64,000 nucleotides of DNA. It comes from Thalassolituus oleivorans MIL-1 (lineage in GTDB: Bacteria; Pseudomonadota; Gammaproteobacteria; Pseudomonadales; Oceanobacteraceae). The DNA lies in NCBI RefSeq assembly GCF_000355675.1, contig NC_020888.1, positions 1,940,883 to 2,004,882 of the forward strand, written 5' to 3'. The translations under genes and the position numbers were made by a program. Under the pieces are notes generated by a model. That model was not told the origin of the DNA. It did no database searches and was given only the letters and a program-made list of their open reading frames with translations. Shown here in pieces: positions 54,868 to 64,000 of this stretch; position 1 is the first letter of the stretch; every line of letters begins with the position of its first letter.

Positions 54868-55033
54868 CCATAAAGTGTCGGTACAGTTTTCAATACGATT
54901 TCATATTTTGCTAAGAAAATAGTCTGTTTCAGCAACAAGAAACCGCGTCGGCGCTGTAAGGCCGCGAAAAAGGCGGTATTATACGCGTTCCATCCCGTAT
55001 AGGGATACTCGATTTCTAACTCTGAGGCACAAG

Positions 55034-55528
55034 ATGATCCTGCTAAAAACCAACTTCGGCGACATCAAAATTGAACTGAACTTCGAAAAAGCACCAAAAA
55101 CCGCTGCTAACTTCGAAAAGTACGTAAAAGAAGGCTTCTATGATGGCGTGATTTTTCACCGTGTTATCGACGGTTTCATGGTTCAAGGTGGCGGTTTTGA
55201 GCCGGGCATGAAGAGCAAAGAAACCAGCGACAGCATCGAAAACGAAGCAGACAACGGCCTAAAGAACACCAAAGGCACCTTGGCTATGGCTCGTACCATG
55301 GACCCTCACTCTGCCAGCGCGCAGTTCTTTATCAACGTTGCTGACAACGCTTTCTTGAACCACACGTCTAAAGATACTCAAGGCTGGGGCTACGCGGTAT
55401 TCGGCAAAGTAGTTGATGGTATGGATGTGGTTAACCGCATCAAAGCGGTTCGCACCACCACGAAGATGGGCCACCAAGACGTTCCGGCAGAAGATGTGAT
55501 CATCGAAAAAGCAGAAATCATCGAATAA
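55034..55528 (+). CDS. ppiB: Peptidyl-prolyl cis-trans isomerase B (cyclophilin, cytoplasmic)
   Basis: Cyclophilin of 164 aa: [40 protein letters not shown] with the catalytic Arg and Phe/Gln, [20 protein letters not shown], and [17 protein letters not shown]. No signal peptide, so PpiB rather than periplasmic PpiA. Its TAA overlaps the lpxH ATG by one base; this ppiB-lpxH pairing occurs widely in gammaproteobacteria. Confidence 0.95.
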   Translation: MILLKTNFGDIKIELNFEKAPKTAANFEKYVKEGFYDGVIFHRVIDGFMVQGGGFEPGMKSKETSDSIENEADNGLKNTKGTLAMARTMDPHSASAQFFINVADNAFLNHTSKDTQGWGYAVFGKVVDGMDVVNRIKAVRTTTKMGHQDVPAEDVIIEKAEIIE

Positions 55529-56253
55529 TGGCGCTGTACTTCATATCCGATTTACACCTAGAACATCAACGGCCGGCTATGGCTGCGGGTTTTAAAGGCT
55601 TTGTCGATGGTTTAACCGATGCCGAGGCTTTGTATATTCTGGGTGATTTTTTTGAAGTCTGGATGGGCGACGATTACAACGATCCGTTTGTCGATGGTGT
55701 TAAAGCGACGCTAAGGAATGCTGTAGAGCGTGGTATTGCTGTGTATTTAATGCACGGCAATCGCGACTTCCTACTCGGCGAAGCCTTTTGTGCCGACATT
55801 GGCGCGAACATGGTCGCCGAAGGCAGTGTGATTCATCATGGCGATGAAAGCGCGGTGATTCTGCACGGTGATAGCTTATGTACCCAAGACGTTGAGTATA
55901 TGAAGATCCGCCAGATGTTTCGTAGTCCACAATGGCAGGCCGATTTCCTTGGCAAGTCGTTGGAAGAACGCATTGCGTTTGCGCGCCATGTTCGTTCAGA
56001 AAGCCAATCCGGTCAGCAAATGAAGAGCGCTGAGATTATGGATGTAACGCCAATTGAGGTTGATAAAGCCTTAGATGAAGCGGGTGTTGCACGCATGATT
56101 CATGGTCACACCCACCGCCCCAATGTGCATCATTGGCAACACCAAGGTGAAGCCCGTGAACGCATAGTGTTGGGAGATTGGGATGATACACAAGGCTGGA
56201 TGATTCGCTGGGAGAAAGACTCGGCCCCGCAGTTATCTAAGTTTTCGTTTTAA
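55528..56253 (+). CDS. lpxH: UDP-2,3-diacylglucosamine diphosphatase LpxH
   Basis: Makes lipid X in lipid A synthesis. 241 aa metallophosphoesterase with FISDLHLEHQRP, LGDFFEVWMGDD, YLMHGNRDFLLGE, ILHGDSLC and MIHGHTHRPNVH, the metal-binding motifs of the family. Coupled to ppiB by a 1-bp overlap and closed by a terminator. The later steps LpxK and MsbA are encoded at 58-61 kb. Confidence 0.95.
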   Translation: MALYFISDLHLEHQRPAMAAGFKGFVDGLTDAEALYILGDFFEVWMGDDYNDPFVDGVKATLRNAVERGIAVYLMHGNRDFLLGEAFCADIGANMVAEGSVIHHGDESAVILHGDSLCTQDVEYMKIRQMFRSPQWQADFLGKSLEERIAFARHVRSESQSGQQMKSAEIMDVTPIEVDKALDEAGVARMIHGHTHRPNVHHWQHQGEARERIVLGDWDDTQGWMIRWEKDSAPQLSKFSF

Positions 56254-56255
56254 TT

Positions 56256-56291
56256 AAAAAAGCCTGTACGGGAAACCGCGCAGGCTTTTTT
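56256..56291. terminator. Bidirectional terminator between lpxH and murB
   Basis: AAAAAAGCCTG and CAGGCTTTTTT form an 11-bp stem, with an inner CGG-GAAA-CCG hairpin tip. Symmetric A and T tracts suit the convergent genes. Confidence 0.93.
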
Positions 56292-56329
56292 ATTAACGAT
56301 CAAATTAGTTTCGATATTCAGCAAGCTAA

Positions 56330-57337
56330 CTAATCAAATACCTGTGGCTCGGGCACCAACCAAACACCAAATGTTTTAAATACCTTGGTTTGAACTATTT
56401 TTTGCAAATTATGCACATCGGATAAGGTCGCACCTTTACTGGTGGTTAATACCAATGCTTGTTTCTCGTACATAGACACTGGCCCAAAGGCTTTGCCTTT
56501 AAAACCACATTGATCAATCAACCACCCTGCCGCTAATTTAACCCCGACGGATTGCCCATATTGAGGCATAGCTGGAAAGCGCTGGCGAAGCTCTGCGGCA
56601 TATATTTCTGTCACAACGGGGTTATGAAAAAACGAACCGGCATTCGGTGTTATTTTAGGATCAGGCAGTTTAGAACTGCGCACATCGACAACGGTGTAAA
56701 TTAATTCTGCGGGGGTCAGGCGATCGGCATTAAGCTGATCTAACGGTGCGTAATTTAATGTGGGCGTAAAGTGTTTTTGCAAACGAAACCGTACTCGCAT
56801 AATAACGAAGTCGTTTTTTAATTCGCGCTTAAATATCGAGTTCCGATAACTAAAACGGCATTCTTCACCCGATAACACTCGCAGCTGCTGGGTACTCAGT
56901 TGGTATCCAACAAGCTGCTCAATAAAGTCGCCAGCTTCAACACCGTACGCTCCGATATTCTGAACGGGTGCTGCGCCTACCAAACCCGGTATTAATGCCA
57001 AGTTCTCTAATCCGTGACCATAATTAATACTGGCACATACCCATTGATGCCAATCGACGCCCGCATCCACATCGACCCAAACGTGGGTATTATTTTCACG
57101 AATTAAGCGAATATTGTTTGCGGCGGGTTTTATGACCAAAGCATTGACGTGCTCCGCCAATAAAATATTGCTGCCGCCACTCAACACGCGCAAAGGAAGG
57201 TTTAATTCGCGAGCTGATTGTTGTAATTCGATTAGAGAGCCGAGCGATGTGTAATGCGAAAACGCTGCTGCTCGGCCCGAAAGCCCAAGTGTGTTGGCAC
57301 TGGTTAAATCGACTTGATGCTGAATATTCACCGTCAT
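56330..57337 (-). CDS. murB: UDP-N-acetylenolpyruvoylglucosamine reductase MurB
   Basis: FAD enzyme reducing enolpyruvyl-UDP-GlcNAc to UDP-MurNAc. 335 aa, E. coli type: LRVLSGGSNILLAEHV (FAD loop), IPGLVGAAPVQNIGAYGVEA, CRFSYRNSIFK, and PNAGSFFHNPVV with the catalytic Ser, then AAGWLIDQCGFKG. Last gene of the LPS/envelope cluster read from comEC to murB; 7 bp after the phosphatase. Confidence 0.96.
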   Translation of the reverse strand: MTVNIQHQVDLTSANTLGLSGRAAAFSHYTSLGSLIELQQSARELNLPLRVLSGGSNILLAEHVNALVIKPAANNIRLIRENNTHVWVDVDAGVDWHQWVCASINYGHGLENLALIPGLVGAAPVQNIGAYGVEAGDFIEQLVGYQLSTQQLRVLSGEECRFSYRNSIFKRELKNDFVIMRVRFRLQKHFTPTLNYAPLDQLNADRLTPAELIYTVVDVRSSKLPDPKITPNAGSFFHNPVVTEIYAAELRQRFPAMPQYGQSVGVKLAAGWLIDQCGFKGKAFGPVSMYEKQALVLTTSKGATLSDVHNLQKIVQTKVFKTFGVWLVPEPQVFD

Positions 57338-57344
57338 TAATGAT

Positions 57345-57848
57345 TTACCGCAGCTGCTTACGAATATCGTCGATCAAGCCATCGCAAGCATCTTCGATTA
57401 AATCAAGAACATGCCGAAAACCCGAGTCGCCGCCGTAATATGGATCAGGCACTTCATGCTCGTCGTAACTTCGGCTATAGGTTCGTAAAAACAATTTGGG
57501 TTCGGTCAGTTTTTTAGCGGATGTATTGGCCGAAGTTTTAGCCTGAACCAATAAGACCTTGAGATTTTCAAGGTTGGATTCGTCCATCGCCAGCACATAG
57601 TCAAATTCACTAAAATCGCTGATCTGAACCTGACGCGCGCGTAATTTAGATAAATCGAACCCGCGGGCTGCAGCCGCTTTTTGCGAACGCTCATCCGCAG
57701 GTTTGCCAACATGCCAGCCAGCAGTGCCCGCCGAATCGACTTCGACTTTATCGGCTAAGCCTTCTTGCTGCAGGCGCTCGAGTAAAACCCCGTGCGCGGT
57801 TGGCGAACGACAGATATTACCTAAGCAAACAAACAATACTCGAATCAT
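57345..57848 (-). CDS. Low molecular weight protein-tyrosine phosphatase
   Basis: 167-aa LMW-PTP. The P-loop [15 protein letters not shown] has the CX5R nucleophile Cys and Arg, and [20 protein letters not shown] supplies the general acid Asp. An insertion of about 15 residues ([20 protein letters not shown]) is unusual between helices. Such phosphatases often counter a BY-kinase in polysaccharide export, but none is in the window. Its ATG overlaps the Trm112-like gene by 4 bp, where other genomes have kdsB between them. Confidence 0.9.
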   Translation of the reverse strand: MIRVLFVCLGNICRSPTAHGVLLERLQQEGLADKVEVDSAGTAGWHVGKPADERSQKAAAARGFDLSKLRARQVQISDFSEFDYVLAMDESNLENLKVLLVQAKTSANTSAKKLTEPKLFLRTYSRSYDEHEVPDPYYGGDSGFRHVLDLIEDACDGLIDDIRKQLR

Positions 57849-58072
57849 GCGTTCGGTTTATCGCCATACACATGAGTGGCCGCATTGGCTTTATCGAGCT
57901 TTTCTTCTTCCGACATTCGACGCGCTTCGCCTTCTAACATGACAGGAACACCATCTTTGATCGGAAAAGCCAAACCGTCGAACGTGCACAATAGCTCTTG
58001 AGCTTCACGCTCGTATTTCAATTTACCTTTGCATTGCGGGCAAACCAGCATGCTTAATAACTGCTTATCCAT
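57845..58072 (-). CDS. ycaR: Trm112 family protein (YcaR-like)
   Basis: 75-aa zinc-ribbon-like protein: [20 protein letters not shown] has one CxxC, and [20 protein letters not shown] the conserved core. Only one CxxC is kept, as in other bacterial YcaR proteins. Related to eukaryotic Trm112, an activator of methyltransferases; the bacterial role is unknown. In most relatives it lies between lpxK and kdsB; here lpxK precedes it by 35 bp and the phosphatase follows directly. Confidence 0.88.
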   Translation of the reverse strand: MDKQLLSMLVCPQCKGKLKYEREAQELLCTFDGLAFPIKDGVPVMLEGEARRMSEEEKLDKANAATHVYGDKPNA

Positions 58073-58107
58073 AATTCATCCTCTTAAATTCTGGCGCGGC
58101 ATTCAGC

Positions 58108-59118
58108 TTACGATTGCGTAGCTGTACCGCCTGAAACTTTTGTTAATAACGCATCCAGCTTGGCTTTTGTGGCCTCGGTTGGGTGCGCGTTTACCTGCAA
58201 ATACCACTGATTTTCGCGCTTAAAAGCCGCGCATTTGACCCAATCTTTCTCCGTCATAATAACGGCTTTATCATCATTCCAACGCAGATCTGTATCAGTA
58301 AATTCGTAATGATCTGGGAAGGCATGTTCAATGGGTTGGTAGTTTAATGCACGCAAGGTTGTAAAAAAACGTTGCGGATTACCAATCCCCGCTACGGCGT
58401 GCACCTGCTGCCCAGCAAAAAAATCCAAGGGCACGCTACGCCCTGTCGTACCTTCGATTAAGGCACTTGGCTCGACAATAAAATCAGAGCCATTAACGAT
58501 ATGTAAATCCGCCGATTGCAACCGCGACATAGGCTCGCGCAGAGGGCCAATCGGCAGGCGCCAGCCATTACCAAAACCGCGCGTCACATCACTCACCACA
58601 ATTTCAGCAGCGCGCTTCATGGCGTAATGTTGTAAGCCGTCGTCGCTGAAAATGATATCCACTTTAGCGTTAAGAGCAGCGACTGCACGACTGCGCTTGG
58701 GATCTACCACAACAGGGCATTGTAAGCGTTGTTGCAAAAGTTTTGGTTCGTCACCACATTGAGCAACCGCCGTGCTGTCGCTAACCAATAATGGATACGT
58801 ATCGGAATGCCCACCATAGCCACGCGATACCACCGCAGGACGTAACCCTAAGGAGCGTGCGCGCTCAACCAGATAAGTGATTAAAGGTGTCTTACCTGTA
58901 CCACCAACCGCGATATTACCAATAACGATCACTGGGGTAAGATCGGATTTTTGTCGCCGAAAAGGCGCTAACAGCATTAAGCGCAGCGAACTTATTGCAA
59001 CGAATATAAGCCAGAGTGGCAGTAACCAATAATTACCGGCAGCGCGAGCGTACCAATTGTGCTCGATGCGCTTTGCTAAACGCGCACCAAGCCCAGCAGA
59101 ATCGTTGCGCTCGGCCAT
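58108..59118 (-). CDS. lpxK: Tetraacyldisaccharide 4'-kinase LpxK
   Basis: Phosphorylates the 4'-position of the lipid A disaccharide at the inner membrane. 336 aa: N-terminal membrane helix (about 29-50), Walker A VIGNIAVGGTGKTPLITYLV, AVVSRGYGG, DEPKLLQQR, FSDDGLQHYAMKR and MTEKDWVKCAAF, all family motifs. Its start overlaps the msbA stop by one base. Confidence 0.95.
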   Translation of the reverse strand: MAERNDSAGLGARLAKRIEHNWYARAAGNYWLLPLWLIFVAISSLRLMLLAPFRRQKSDLTPVIVIGNIAVGGTGKTPLITYLVERARSLGLRPAVVSRGYGGHSDTYPLLVSDSTAVAQCGDEPKLLQQRLQCPVVVDPKRSRAVAALNAKVDIIFSDDGLQHYAMKRAAEIVVSDVTRGFGNGWRLPIGPLREPMSRLQSADLHIVNGSDFIVEPSALIEGTTGRSVPLDFFAGQQVHAVAGIGNPQRFFTTLRALNYQPIEHAFPDHYEFTDTDLRWNDDKAVIMTEKDWVKCAAFKRENQWYLQVNAHPTEATKAKLDALLTKVSGGTATQS

Positions 59119-60860
59119 TACAGCTCGCTGAATTGCAATTGATGCAACTGGGCATAAGCACCGTTTTGTTTTATCAAATCGGCATGCGAGCCTTGCTCAA
59201 TTACATGGCCGTTATCAATCACCACGATGCGATCGACGTTTTCAATGGTGCTAAGGCGATGAGCAATAACTAAGGTCGTTCTGCCCTTCATGACTTCTTC
59301 CATTGCCGCCTGAATATGACGTTCTGATTCGGTATCGAGCGCTGATGTAGCTTCATCTAAAATCAGGATTGGGGCATTTTTTAAAATAGCGCGCGCAATC
59401 GCAATACGCTGACGTTGACCGCCCGATAACATAACGCCGTTTTCGCCCACTTGCGTAGCGTAGCCTTCAGGGAGTTTTTGAATAAACTCATCGGCATGGG
59501 CAGCTTTAGCTGCGGCGAGCACTTCTTCGTCTGTCTTATTTTGTAGACAGCCATAGGCGATATTGTCACGAATAGAGCTATTAAACAGAGTTACCTGCTG
59601 GCTCACGATGGCAATTTGATCGCGCAGACTATCCAACGTCAAACTTTGAATATCGTGCCCGTCGATCAAAATTTCACCGCCGCTGGCTTCGTAAAAACGC
59701 GGTAATAGATTAACCAATGTCGTTTTACCACTGCCGGAGCGGCCAACAAAGGCCACGGATGTACCTGCAGGAATATCTAAATCAACGCCCTTCACGGCTT
59801 CGTCCGCGGCGTTGTCGTAACGGAAACGGGTGTGTTTGAAAGATACAACGCCTTTGGCGCGTGGCAATGCTTCTGTTCCTGTGTCTTTTTCGATATCGGC
59901 ATCTAATACCAAGAAAATAGACTCAGCGGCGGTTAGGCCTTTTTGAATGACCGAGTTGATATCAGTTAATGCGCGGATAGGCTTGGCGATTAACGAAGCG
60001 GCAGTAATAAACTGCAGAAATGCTTCTGATGTCATGCTGCCAGCGGCTACGCGTTGAAACATCAGATACACCATCACGCCCAAGCCCAATGCGATAACTT
60101 GCTGAGTAACCGGTACGCTAATGGCATTCGTTAACTCAAACTTCATTACTTGGCGGCGATTATTGTCGCTGGCTTTAGCAAAGCGACCTTCTTCGTATTC
60201 GGTTGCTCCGTAAGTTCGCACCTCGCGATAACCGCTGATCGACTCATTGGTAATTTGCGTAACTTCGCCAACAGATTTTTGAATGCGGCGGCTGTAGCGC
60301 CGAAAAAACTTGCTTGCCAGTGATACCAAAAGCCCCATAACCGGCACGATCACTAAGAAGATCCCCGTTAAGGTGTAGTCAAGCCAAATCAAATAGCCCA
60401 TCAACAAAACAACCGTTGCACCTTCCTGTACAACGGTCGTCAACGCCCGTGTTGATGCGCCATTAACTTGTTCTACATCGAAGATAACACGAGAAATAAG
60501 ACGCCCGGTCGATTCGCCGTCATAGTAGCGGCTTGGTAAGCGCAACATGCGGCCGAACAATTCCGTACGCAGAGCATGAACAACTTCACGACCAACAATG
60601 GCGGTAAAATACTTGCCCAAAAATGTACCGACACCACGATACAAATAAACGCCGAAGAGGACAGCGACTAAAAAGATGATGTTTTCTTGGGTAGGTGCTT
60701 GTAGCGTTTTTTCGACCACGCCCATCAAGTGTGCCAGCGCTGGCGCTGAAGATGCGAACATTAAGAAGCCGAGAATACTCACGGCGAAAACAAAGCGATG
60801 GGGCCAGACGTAAGTCAGAAGGCGTCGGTAAAGACGCCCAGCCGTATGTTCTTGCGACAT
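59118..60860 (-). CDS. msbA: Lipid A flippase MsbA (ABC transporter)
   Basis: 580-aa half-transporter that flips lipid A-core across the inner membrane. Six-helix membrane domain (about 15-310), then an ATPase domain with Walker A FVGRSGSGKTTLVNLLPRFY, signature LSGGQRQRIAIARA, Walker B ILILDEATSALD and the H-loop VIAHRLSTIE. Located between exbD and lpxK; together these form one minus-strand operon. Confidence 0.93.
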   Translation of the reverse strand: MSQEHTAGRLYRRLLTYVWPHRFVFAVSILGFLMFASSAPALAHLMGVVEKTLQAPTQENIIFLVAVLFGVYLYRGVGTFLGKYFTAIVGREVVHALRTELFGRMLRLPSRYYDGESTGRLISRVIFDVEQVNGASTRALTTVVQEGATVVLLMGYLIWLDYTLTGIFLVIVPVMGLLVSLASKFFRRYSRRIQKSVGEVTQITNESISGYREVRTYGATEYEEGRFAKASDNNRRQVMKFELTNAISVPVTQQVIALGLGVMVYLMFQRVAAGSMTSEAFLQFITAASLIAKPIRALTDINSVIQKGLTAAESIFLVLDADIEKDTGTEALPRAKGVVSFKHTRFRYDNAADEAVKGVDLDIPAGTSVAFVGRSGSGKTTLVNLLPRFYEASGGEILIDGHDIQSLTLDSLRDQIAIVSQQVTLFNSSIRDNIAYGCLQNKTDEEVLAAAKAAHADEFIQKLPEGYATQVGENGVMLSGGQRQRIAIARAILKNAPILILDEATSALDTESERHIQAAMEEVMKGRTTLVIAHRLSTIENVDRIVVIDNGHVIEQGSHADLIKQNGAYAQLHQLQFSEL

Positions 60861-60863
60861 GAA

Positions 60864-61286
60864 TTACTCAGATTTTACGGGTTGACGGGTAGTAATGCTG
60901 AGATTAACAAGACCCAGCTGACCTGCGGCATCCATGGCACGAACCACCGCTTCATGCGGCGTTTTAGCATCTGCAGTCAATACAACGGGAGCCGTTTCGC
61001 GACCATTTAAGCTGGTCGTTAATGCTCGTTTTAATGTATCGAGTTGGTTATTCACTAAACCTTGACCATTCACTGAATACTCACCAGCGGCAGTGATCAA
61101 AATATCCAAGGATTCAGGCGGTTGTTCAGATGCTTCAGCACTTGCCTCTGGTAGATCGATATTCAAATGCTGCTCTTTAGTGAAGGTAGTGGATACCATA
61201 AAAAAGATCAGCAACAGAAAGACGATATCAATCAGAGGGGTGAGGTTAACCTCTACCTGTTCACGGCTTTGGCGCTTAAAGTTCAC
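60864..61286 (-). CDS. exbD: ExbD/TolR-family biopolymer transport protein
   Basis: 140 aa with one N-terminal membrane helix carrying the conserved Asp (NLTPLIDIVFLLLIFFMV) and a periplasmic domain ending ALTTS and VVRAMDAAGQLGLVNLSI. It forms, with ExbB, the proton-driven motor energising TonB-dependent transport. No tonB is nearby. It overlaps exbB by 4 bp and lies 3 bp before msbA. Confidence 0.93.
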   Translation of the reverse strand: MNFKRQSREQVEVNLTPLIDIVFLLLIFFMVSTTFTKEQHLNIDLPEASAEASEQPPESLDILITAAGEYSVNGQGLVNNQLDTLKRALTTSLNGRETAPVVLTADAKTPHEAVVRAMDAAGQLGLVNLSITTRQPVKSE

Positions 61287-61927
61287 GCACGAGACTCCCG
61301 TGACTCGACCGGATCAGAAACTTCGCGCTCACCATGCAACACGTCAACCAATTTAATGGCTTCTTGTTCCATGAATACGACGATTTCATCAACGCGACGC
61401 TGAAGAATACGATGACAAATCAAGGCTGGAATGGCGACAACAAGACCGGCTGCCGTTGTAATCAGTGCTTCTGAAATACCACCGGCTAAAACGTTAGCTT
61501 GGCCCGTACCTTGGATCATAATCTCTGAAAACACTTGGATCATACCGAATACGGTACCCAATAAGCCCATCAATGGCGCAACCGCAGCTACTGTGCCCAG
61601 TGCATTTAGATAGCGTTCCATCTCATGAATTTCGTGAGAGGCAACTTCTTCAATACTTTCTTTCATGATCTGACGACCATTACGCGCATTCATCAAGCCA
61701 GCTGCTAAAACACGACCAAGAGGACTGGATTCGCGCAGCTCTTTAATGCGATTCGCATCAAGCTGCTTATTCTTCATCCATCCCCATACTCGGGATAACA
61801 AATCCGCTGGGGCTATTTGTGTTGCACGCAAGGTCCAAAACCGTTCTACGGATATGGCCAACGCTAAGATGGAAGCGATAATAATCGGCACCATCATCCA
61901 ACCACCGCTCTGGATGATCTCCAGCAT
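61283..61927 (-). CDS. exbB: ExbB/TolQ/MotA-family proton channel protein
   Basis: 214 aa with three membrane helices (about 10-28, 112-135, 150-178). IIQSGGWMMVPIIIASILAL, LNALGTVAAVAPLMGLLGTV and FGMIQVF, then ISEALITTAAGLVVAIPALI, are typical. Position between comEC and exbD is that of the Pseudomonas exbB1-like gene in the lpxK cluster, so a link to envelope energetics is plausible. Confidence 0.93.
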   Translation of the reverse strand: MLEIIQSGGWMMVPIIIASILALAISVERFWTLRATQIAPADLLSRVWGWMKNKQLDANRIKELRESSPLGRVLAAGLMNARNGRQIMKESIEEVASHEIHEMERYLNALGTVAAVAPLMGLLGTVFGMIQVFSEIMIQGTGQANVLAGGISEALITTAAGLVVAIPALICHRILQRRVDEIVVFMEQEAIKLVDVLHGEREVSDPVESRESRA

Positions 61928-62027
61928 ATCTAGCTACTCCTGCCAGTTATTTTGGGCCGTACTCTAGCACAAGGCAGCCGAGGGACAAGCCCCTCTGTTG
62001 CGTATGGCCAGATTTAACAAAGCAAAT

Positions 62028-64000
62028 TTAGGGCTGCCGCCATAGAAATTGCCAACCATCGCGCGCCCCTTCTCCACTGCCGTCAGCATTCATTTGCCAA
62101 CGACCACGTTCATCGGTACGGATGATATCGATCCCGCGCGCAGCTAATCGTTCCATTACCTCCTGATGGGGATGCCCAAAGCGGCTTTGAAAGCCCACAC
62201 TGATCCAAGCCTGTTTAGGCCGCACCGCATCGAGCCAGAGCTCGGCTGTGCTAGTGCGACTGCCGTGATGGCCAACTATTAAAACATCCGACTTAAGGTC
62301 ATTTCCGTAGGTTTTAACCAACCACTTCTCGACGTTTTGGCTAGCATCACCGGAAATCATAATCCGTTGCCCATGCCAAACAACCTGCACGACACAGCTG
62401 GCATCGTTATCACTTGTTCGTATCTCTTCAGGGATTGGAAAAAAGCGCATCGCCAAATCAGTGGAGTAAACCCGCCAGTAACGATCACGATGACACGATA
62501 GTGCTTGGCTCGAAGCGTCACCCTCTCCAGCATATTCGCCAAGATTAGCCGCTAACGGTTGGCCAAAATAGTTCGTTTTTATCGGTATGGGGCCAGCTAA
62601 AACGCCACTTAGGCCACCGGCATGATCAAGATCAGAGTGACTAACAACAAGTGCCGATATCTCACTGGTGCCGCGCCGTAACAGATCAGGCAGCAGAATC
62701 GCGTCGCCAGCACTAAAGGTTGCAGAAAACGCAGGCCCAGTATCAAACACAAGTGCTTTTCCGTGGCTGGTAACGTACACGCTCTGCCCTTGCCCTACAT
62801 CCAGCATTACCAATGCATCTGGCTTAGGCTTCCCCCCGCAAAGCAGCAAGAACACATTCACGCTGAACAGCCCAATCACTAAGATAAAGTTGCCACTCAA
62901 GCGCAAGAGGATTAGAAATATCAACCATAAGACTAATGGGATAGGTTCTAACCACCAAACAGCTGAACTCGGCTCGGGCGCGATCAAGGCCAAGCCATAC
63001 CAATACCAATCGCCTATTTGTGCCAACAAGCTATATGCCCAATCCCAGCGAGTTGCTAATGCCAGTAGACTTAGCGGAAGCAAGGCTAAGGTCAGCACAG
63101 GGATAGCGATCAAGTTAATCAAACAATGGATCAGACTTACCGGCTGGCCAAAGGTGAGTGCTATCGGTAAGCAAACACAAAACACCACCCACTGCGGTAA
63201 CGTTGCAGCCTCTAACCACGACGTTTTTCGACCCGAGAAAAAAATCACCAAGGCGCTAACGGCACTGAATGAAAACCAAAATCCAACTTGGGTTATGACT
63301 AACGGATTAGCCAGTAGCATTAGTAGTAGTGCGAGTAATAGCGGATACAAAGGTCTAGCGCGGTAGCCAAACTGAAAAATGAGCACAGCGATGACCACCA
63401 TCAGCCATGAACGTTGCAACGAAACGCCGAAGCCCGCCAGCCAAGCATATCCTCCCGACACCACAATCGCAGTAAGCGCCGGCAGCCAAATCGCAAAGCC
63501 CACGCTGCGGCCGCGAACAAATACAATAAAACGAAGTACGATATTTGAGAAAAGCGTGGCTATGATCGCAACCAAACCAACATGCAAACCACTCACGACC
63601 AGTAAGTGTAGGGTTCCGGTATTGCGGGCTAAGTGCCATTGCTCAGTAGAGAATGCATCCTTTTCCCCCAATACTAAGCCAGCAATCCAAGGCCATGCAC
63701 CTGAAGGTATGTTATTCGCGAGCTGTTCGATCCAAAGATTACGATGGATTGCAGGTGAATATTGCTCATCGGCAAGCACGGTATCTATTGTCTTTATATA
63801 ACCGCTGGCATCGATGCTTTGGATCAGCAAATAGGCTTCATAATCAAACGGGAGGCCATTAGCAAACGAACGGGGGGAGCGCAGCCTAACCGTCGCTTGA
63901 ATACACTGGCCGGTGGATAATTTCTGCTTGGGATAATACCAACTAAGACTGACATACCTTAGAGAATAAGGTGACTCAGCAACCTGTAAAAGCAGCTTTA
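62028..64000 (-). CDS. comEC: DNA internalisation competence protein ComEC/Rec2 (5' end outside the window)
   Basis: Channel for uptake of transforming single-stranded DNA. The frame stays open to the window edge, so the start is missing; at least 657 codons are visible. Upstream of the apparent TTG at 63830 the frame encodes RLRSPRSFANGLPFDYEAYL, a normal ComEC N-terminal motif. The competence domain (WHLARNTGTLHLLVVSGLHV, about a dozen membrane helices) is followed by a metallo-beta-lactamase domain: VMLDVGQGQSVYV, VVSHSDLDHAGGLSG, LIVGHHGSRTSTAE. Competence genes may matter for uptake of integron cassettes. Confidence 0.93.
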   Translation of the reverse strand, partial: KLLLQVAESPYSLRYVSLSWYYPKQKLSTGQCIQATVRLRSPRSFANGLPFDYEAYLLIQSIDASGYIKTIDTVLADEQYSPAIHRNLWIEQLANNIPSGAWPWIAGLVLGEKDAFSTEQWHLARNTGTLHLLVVSGLHVGLVAIIATLFSNIVLRFIVFVRGRSVGFAIWLPALTAIVVSGGYAWLAGFGVSLQRSWLMVVIAVLIFQFGYRARPLYPLLLALLLMLLANPLVITQVGFWFSFSAVSALVIFFSGRKTSWLEAATLPQWVVFCVCLPIALTFGQPVSLIHCLINLIAIPVLTLALLPLSLLALATRWDWAYSLLAQIGDWYWYGLALIAPEPSSAVWWLEPIPLVLWLIFLILLRLSGNFILVIGLFSVNVFLLLCGGKPKPDALVMLDVGQGQSVYVTSHGKALVFDTGPAFSATFSAGDAILLPDLLRRGTSEISALVVSHSDLDHAGGLSGVLAGPIPIKTNYFGQPLAANLGEYAGEGDASSQALSCHRDRYWRVYSTDLAMRFFPIPEEIRTSDNDASCVVQVVWHGQRIMISGDASQNVEKWLVKTYGNDLKSDVLIVGHHGSRTSTAELWLDAVRPKQAWISVGFQSRFGHPHQEVMERLAARGIDIIRTDERGRWQMNADGSGEGARDGWQFLWRQP

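Noticed and set aside
62668-63366. 232-codon plus-strand open frame inside comEC
   Set aside because: It lies fully antisense to a well-conserved coding region and its translation is Lys/Asn/Thr-rich with no recognisable domain; a shadow of comEC.

Overview
The window reads as a chromosomal segment of a marine-type gammaproteobacterium related to the Pseudomonadales/Oceanospirillales. This rests on the protein families and on a gene order that, as I remember it, closely follows Pseudomonas aeruginosa: nfuA-metH, cysI-DUF934, fimL-nhaB, dnaQ-rnhA-methyltransferase-mltD, fabI-ppiD-hupB-lon-clpX-clpP-tig-tRNAs-folD, cysS-glnS-ppiB-lpxH and comEC-exbB-exbD-lpxK-Trm112-ptp-murB. Species assignment is not possible from the sequence alone.

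Layout. 1-9.4 kb: tRNA/rRNA modification (trhP, rluA), a DUF1461 membrane protein with two alpha/beta hydrolases, sixA-DUF4389-gpsA, an HsbR/HsbA-like response-regulator phosphatase with its STAS partner, a divergent PilZ gene, and nfuA. 9.5-19 kb: metH with an overlapping MATE exporter, a GDPD phosphodiesterase, a siroheme reductase with its DUF934 partner, and a CPA2 antiporter. 19-31 kb: acuI-like reductase, sohB, an SCP2 protein, fimL, nhaB, dnaQ-rnhA, mltD and an orphan YejA-like binding protein. 31-42 kb: fabI and the protein quality-control block (ppiD, hupB, lon, clpX, clpP, tig) with four tRNAs, then folD. 51.8-64 kb: cysS, glnS, ppiB-lpxH, and an envelope/LPS block (murB, PTP, Trm112, lpxK, msbA, exbD, exbB, comEC), comEC running off the right edge.

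Between folD and cysS, neighbours in P. aeruginosa, lies about 9.8 kb of accessory DNA (42-51.8 kb). It holds a PQQ-type sugar dehydrogenase, a transglutaminase, a free-standing YopT-like (C58) cysteine protease, a lone DEDDy exonuclease, a TRIC/UPF0126 protein behind a tandem glycine riboswitch, an internally deleted DUF1348 gene, a gene fragment, a Y1 (HUH) transposase, several short tandem repeats sharing the core GACTGTC, a 156-bp tandem repeat, a 3'-truncated IS3-family element, and two integron gene cassettes.

The cassettes are the most notable structure. Two consecutive minus-strand ORFs (a 337-aa two-TM protein and a GNAT acetyltransferase) each begin about 27-29 nt after a GTTRRRY core and are each followed by an inverse core that exactly complements their own entry core. 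The site between them is a full attC (50643-50760) with unpaired spacer and one extrahelical base. No integrase is present in the window, so this is an attC cluster without integrase or the tail of a larger integron, with the second attC cut by the IS3 remnant. The rest of the window is ordinary housekeeping DNA.
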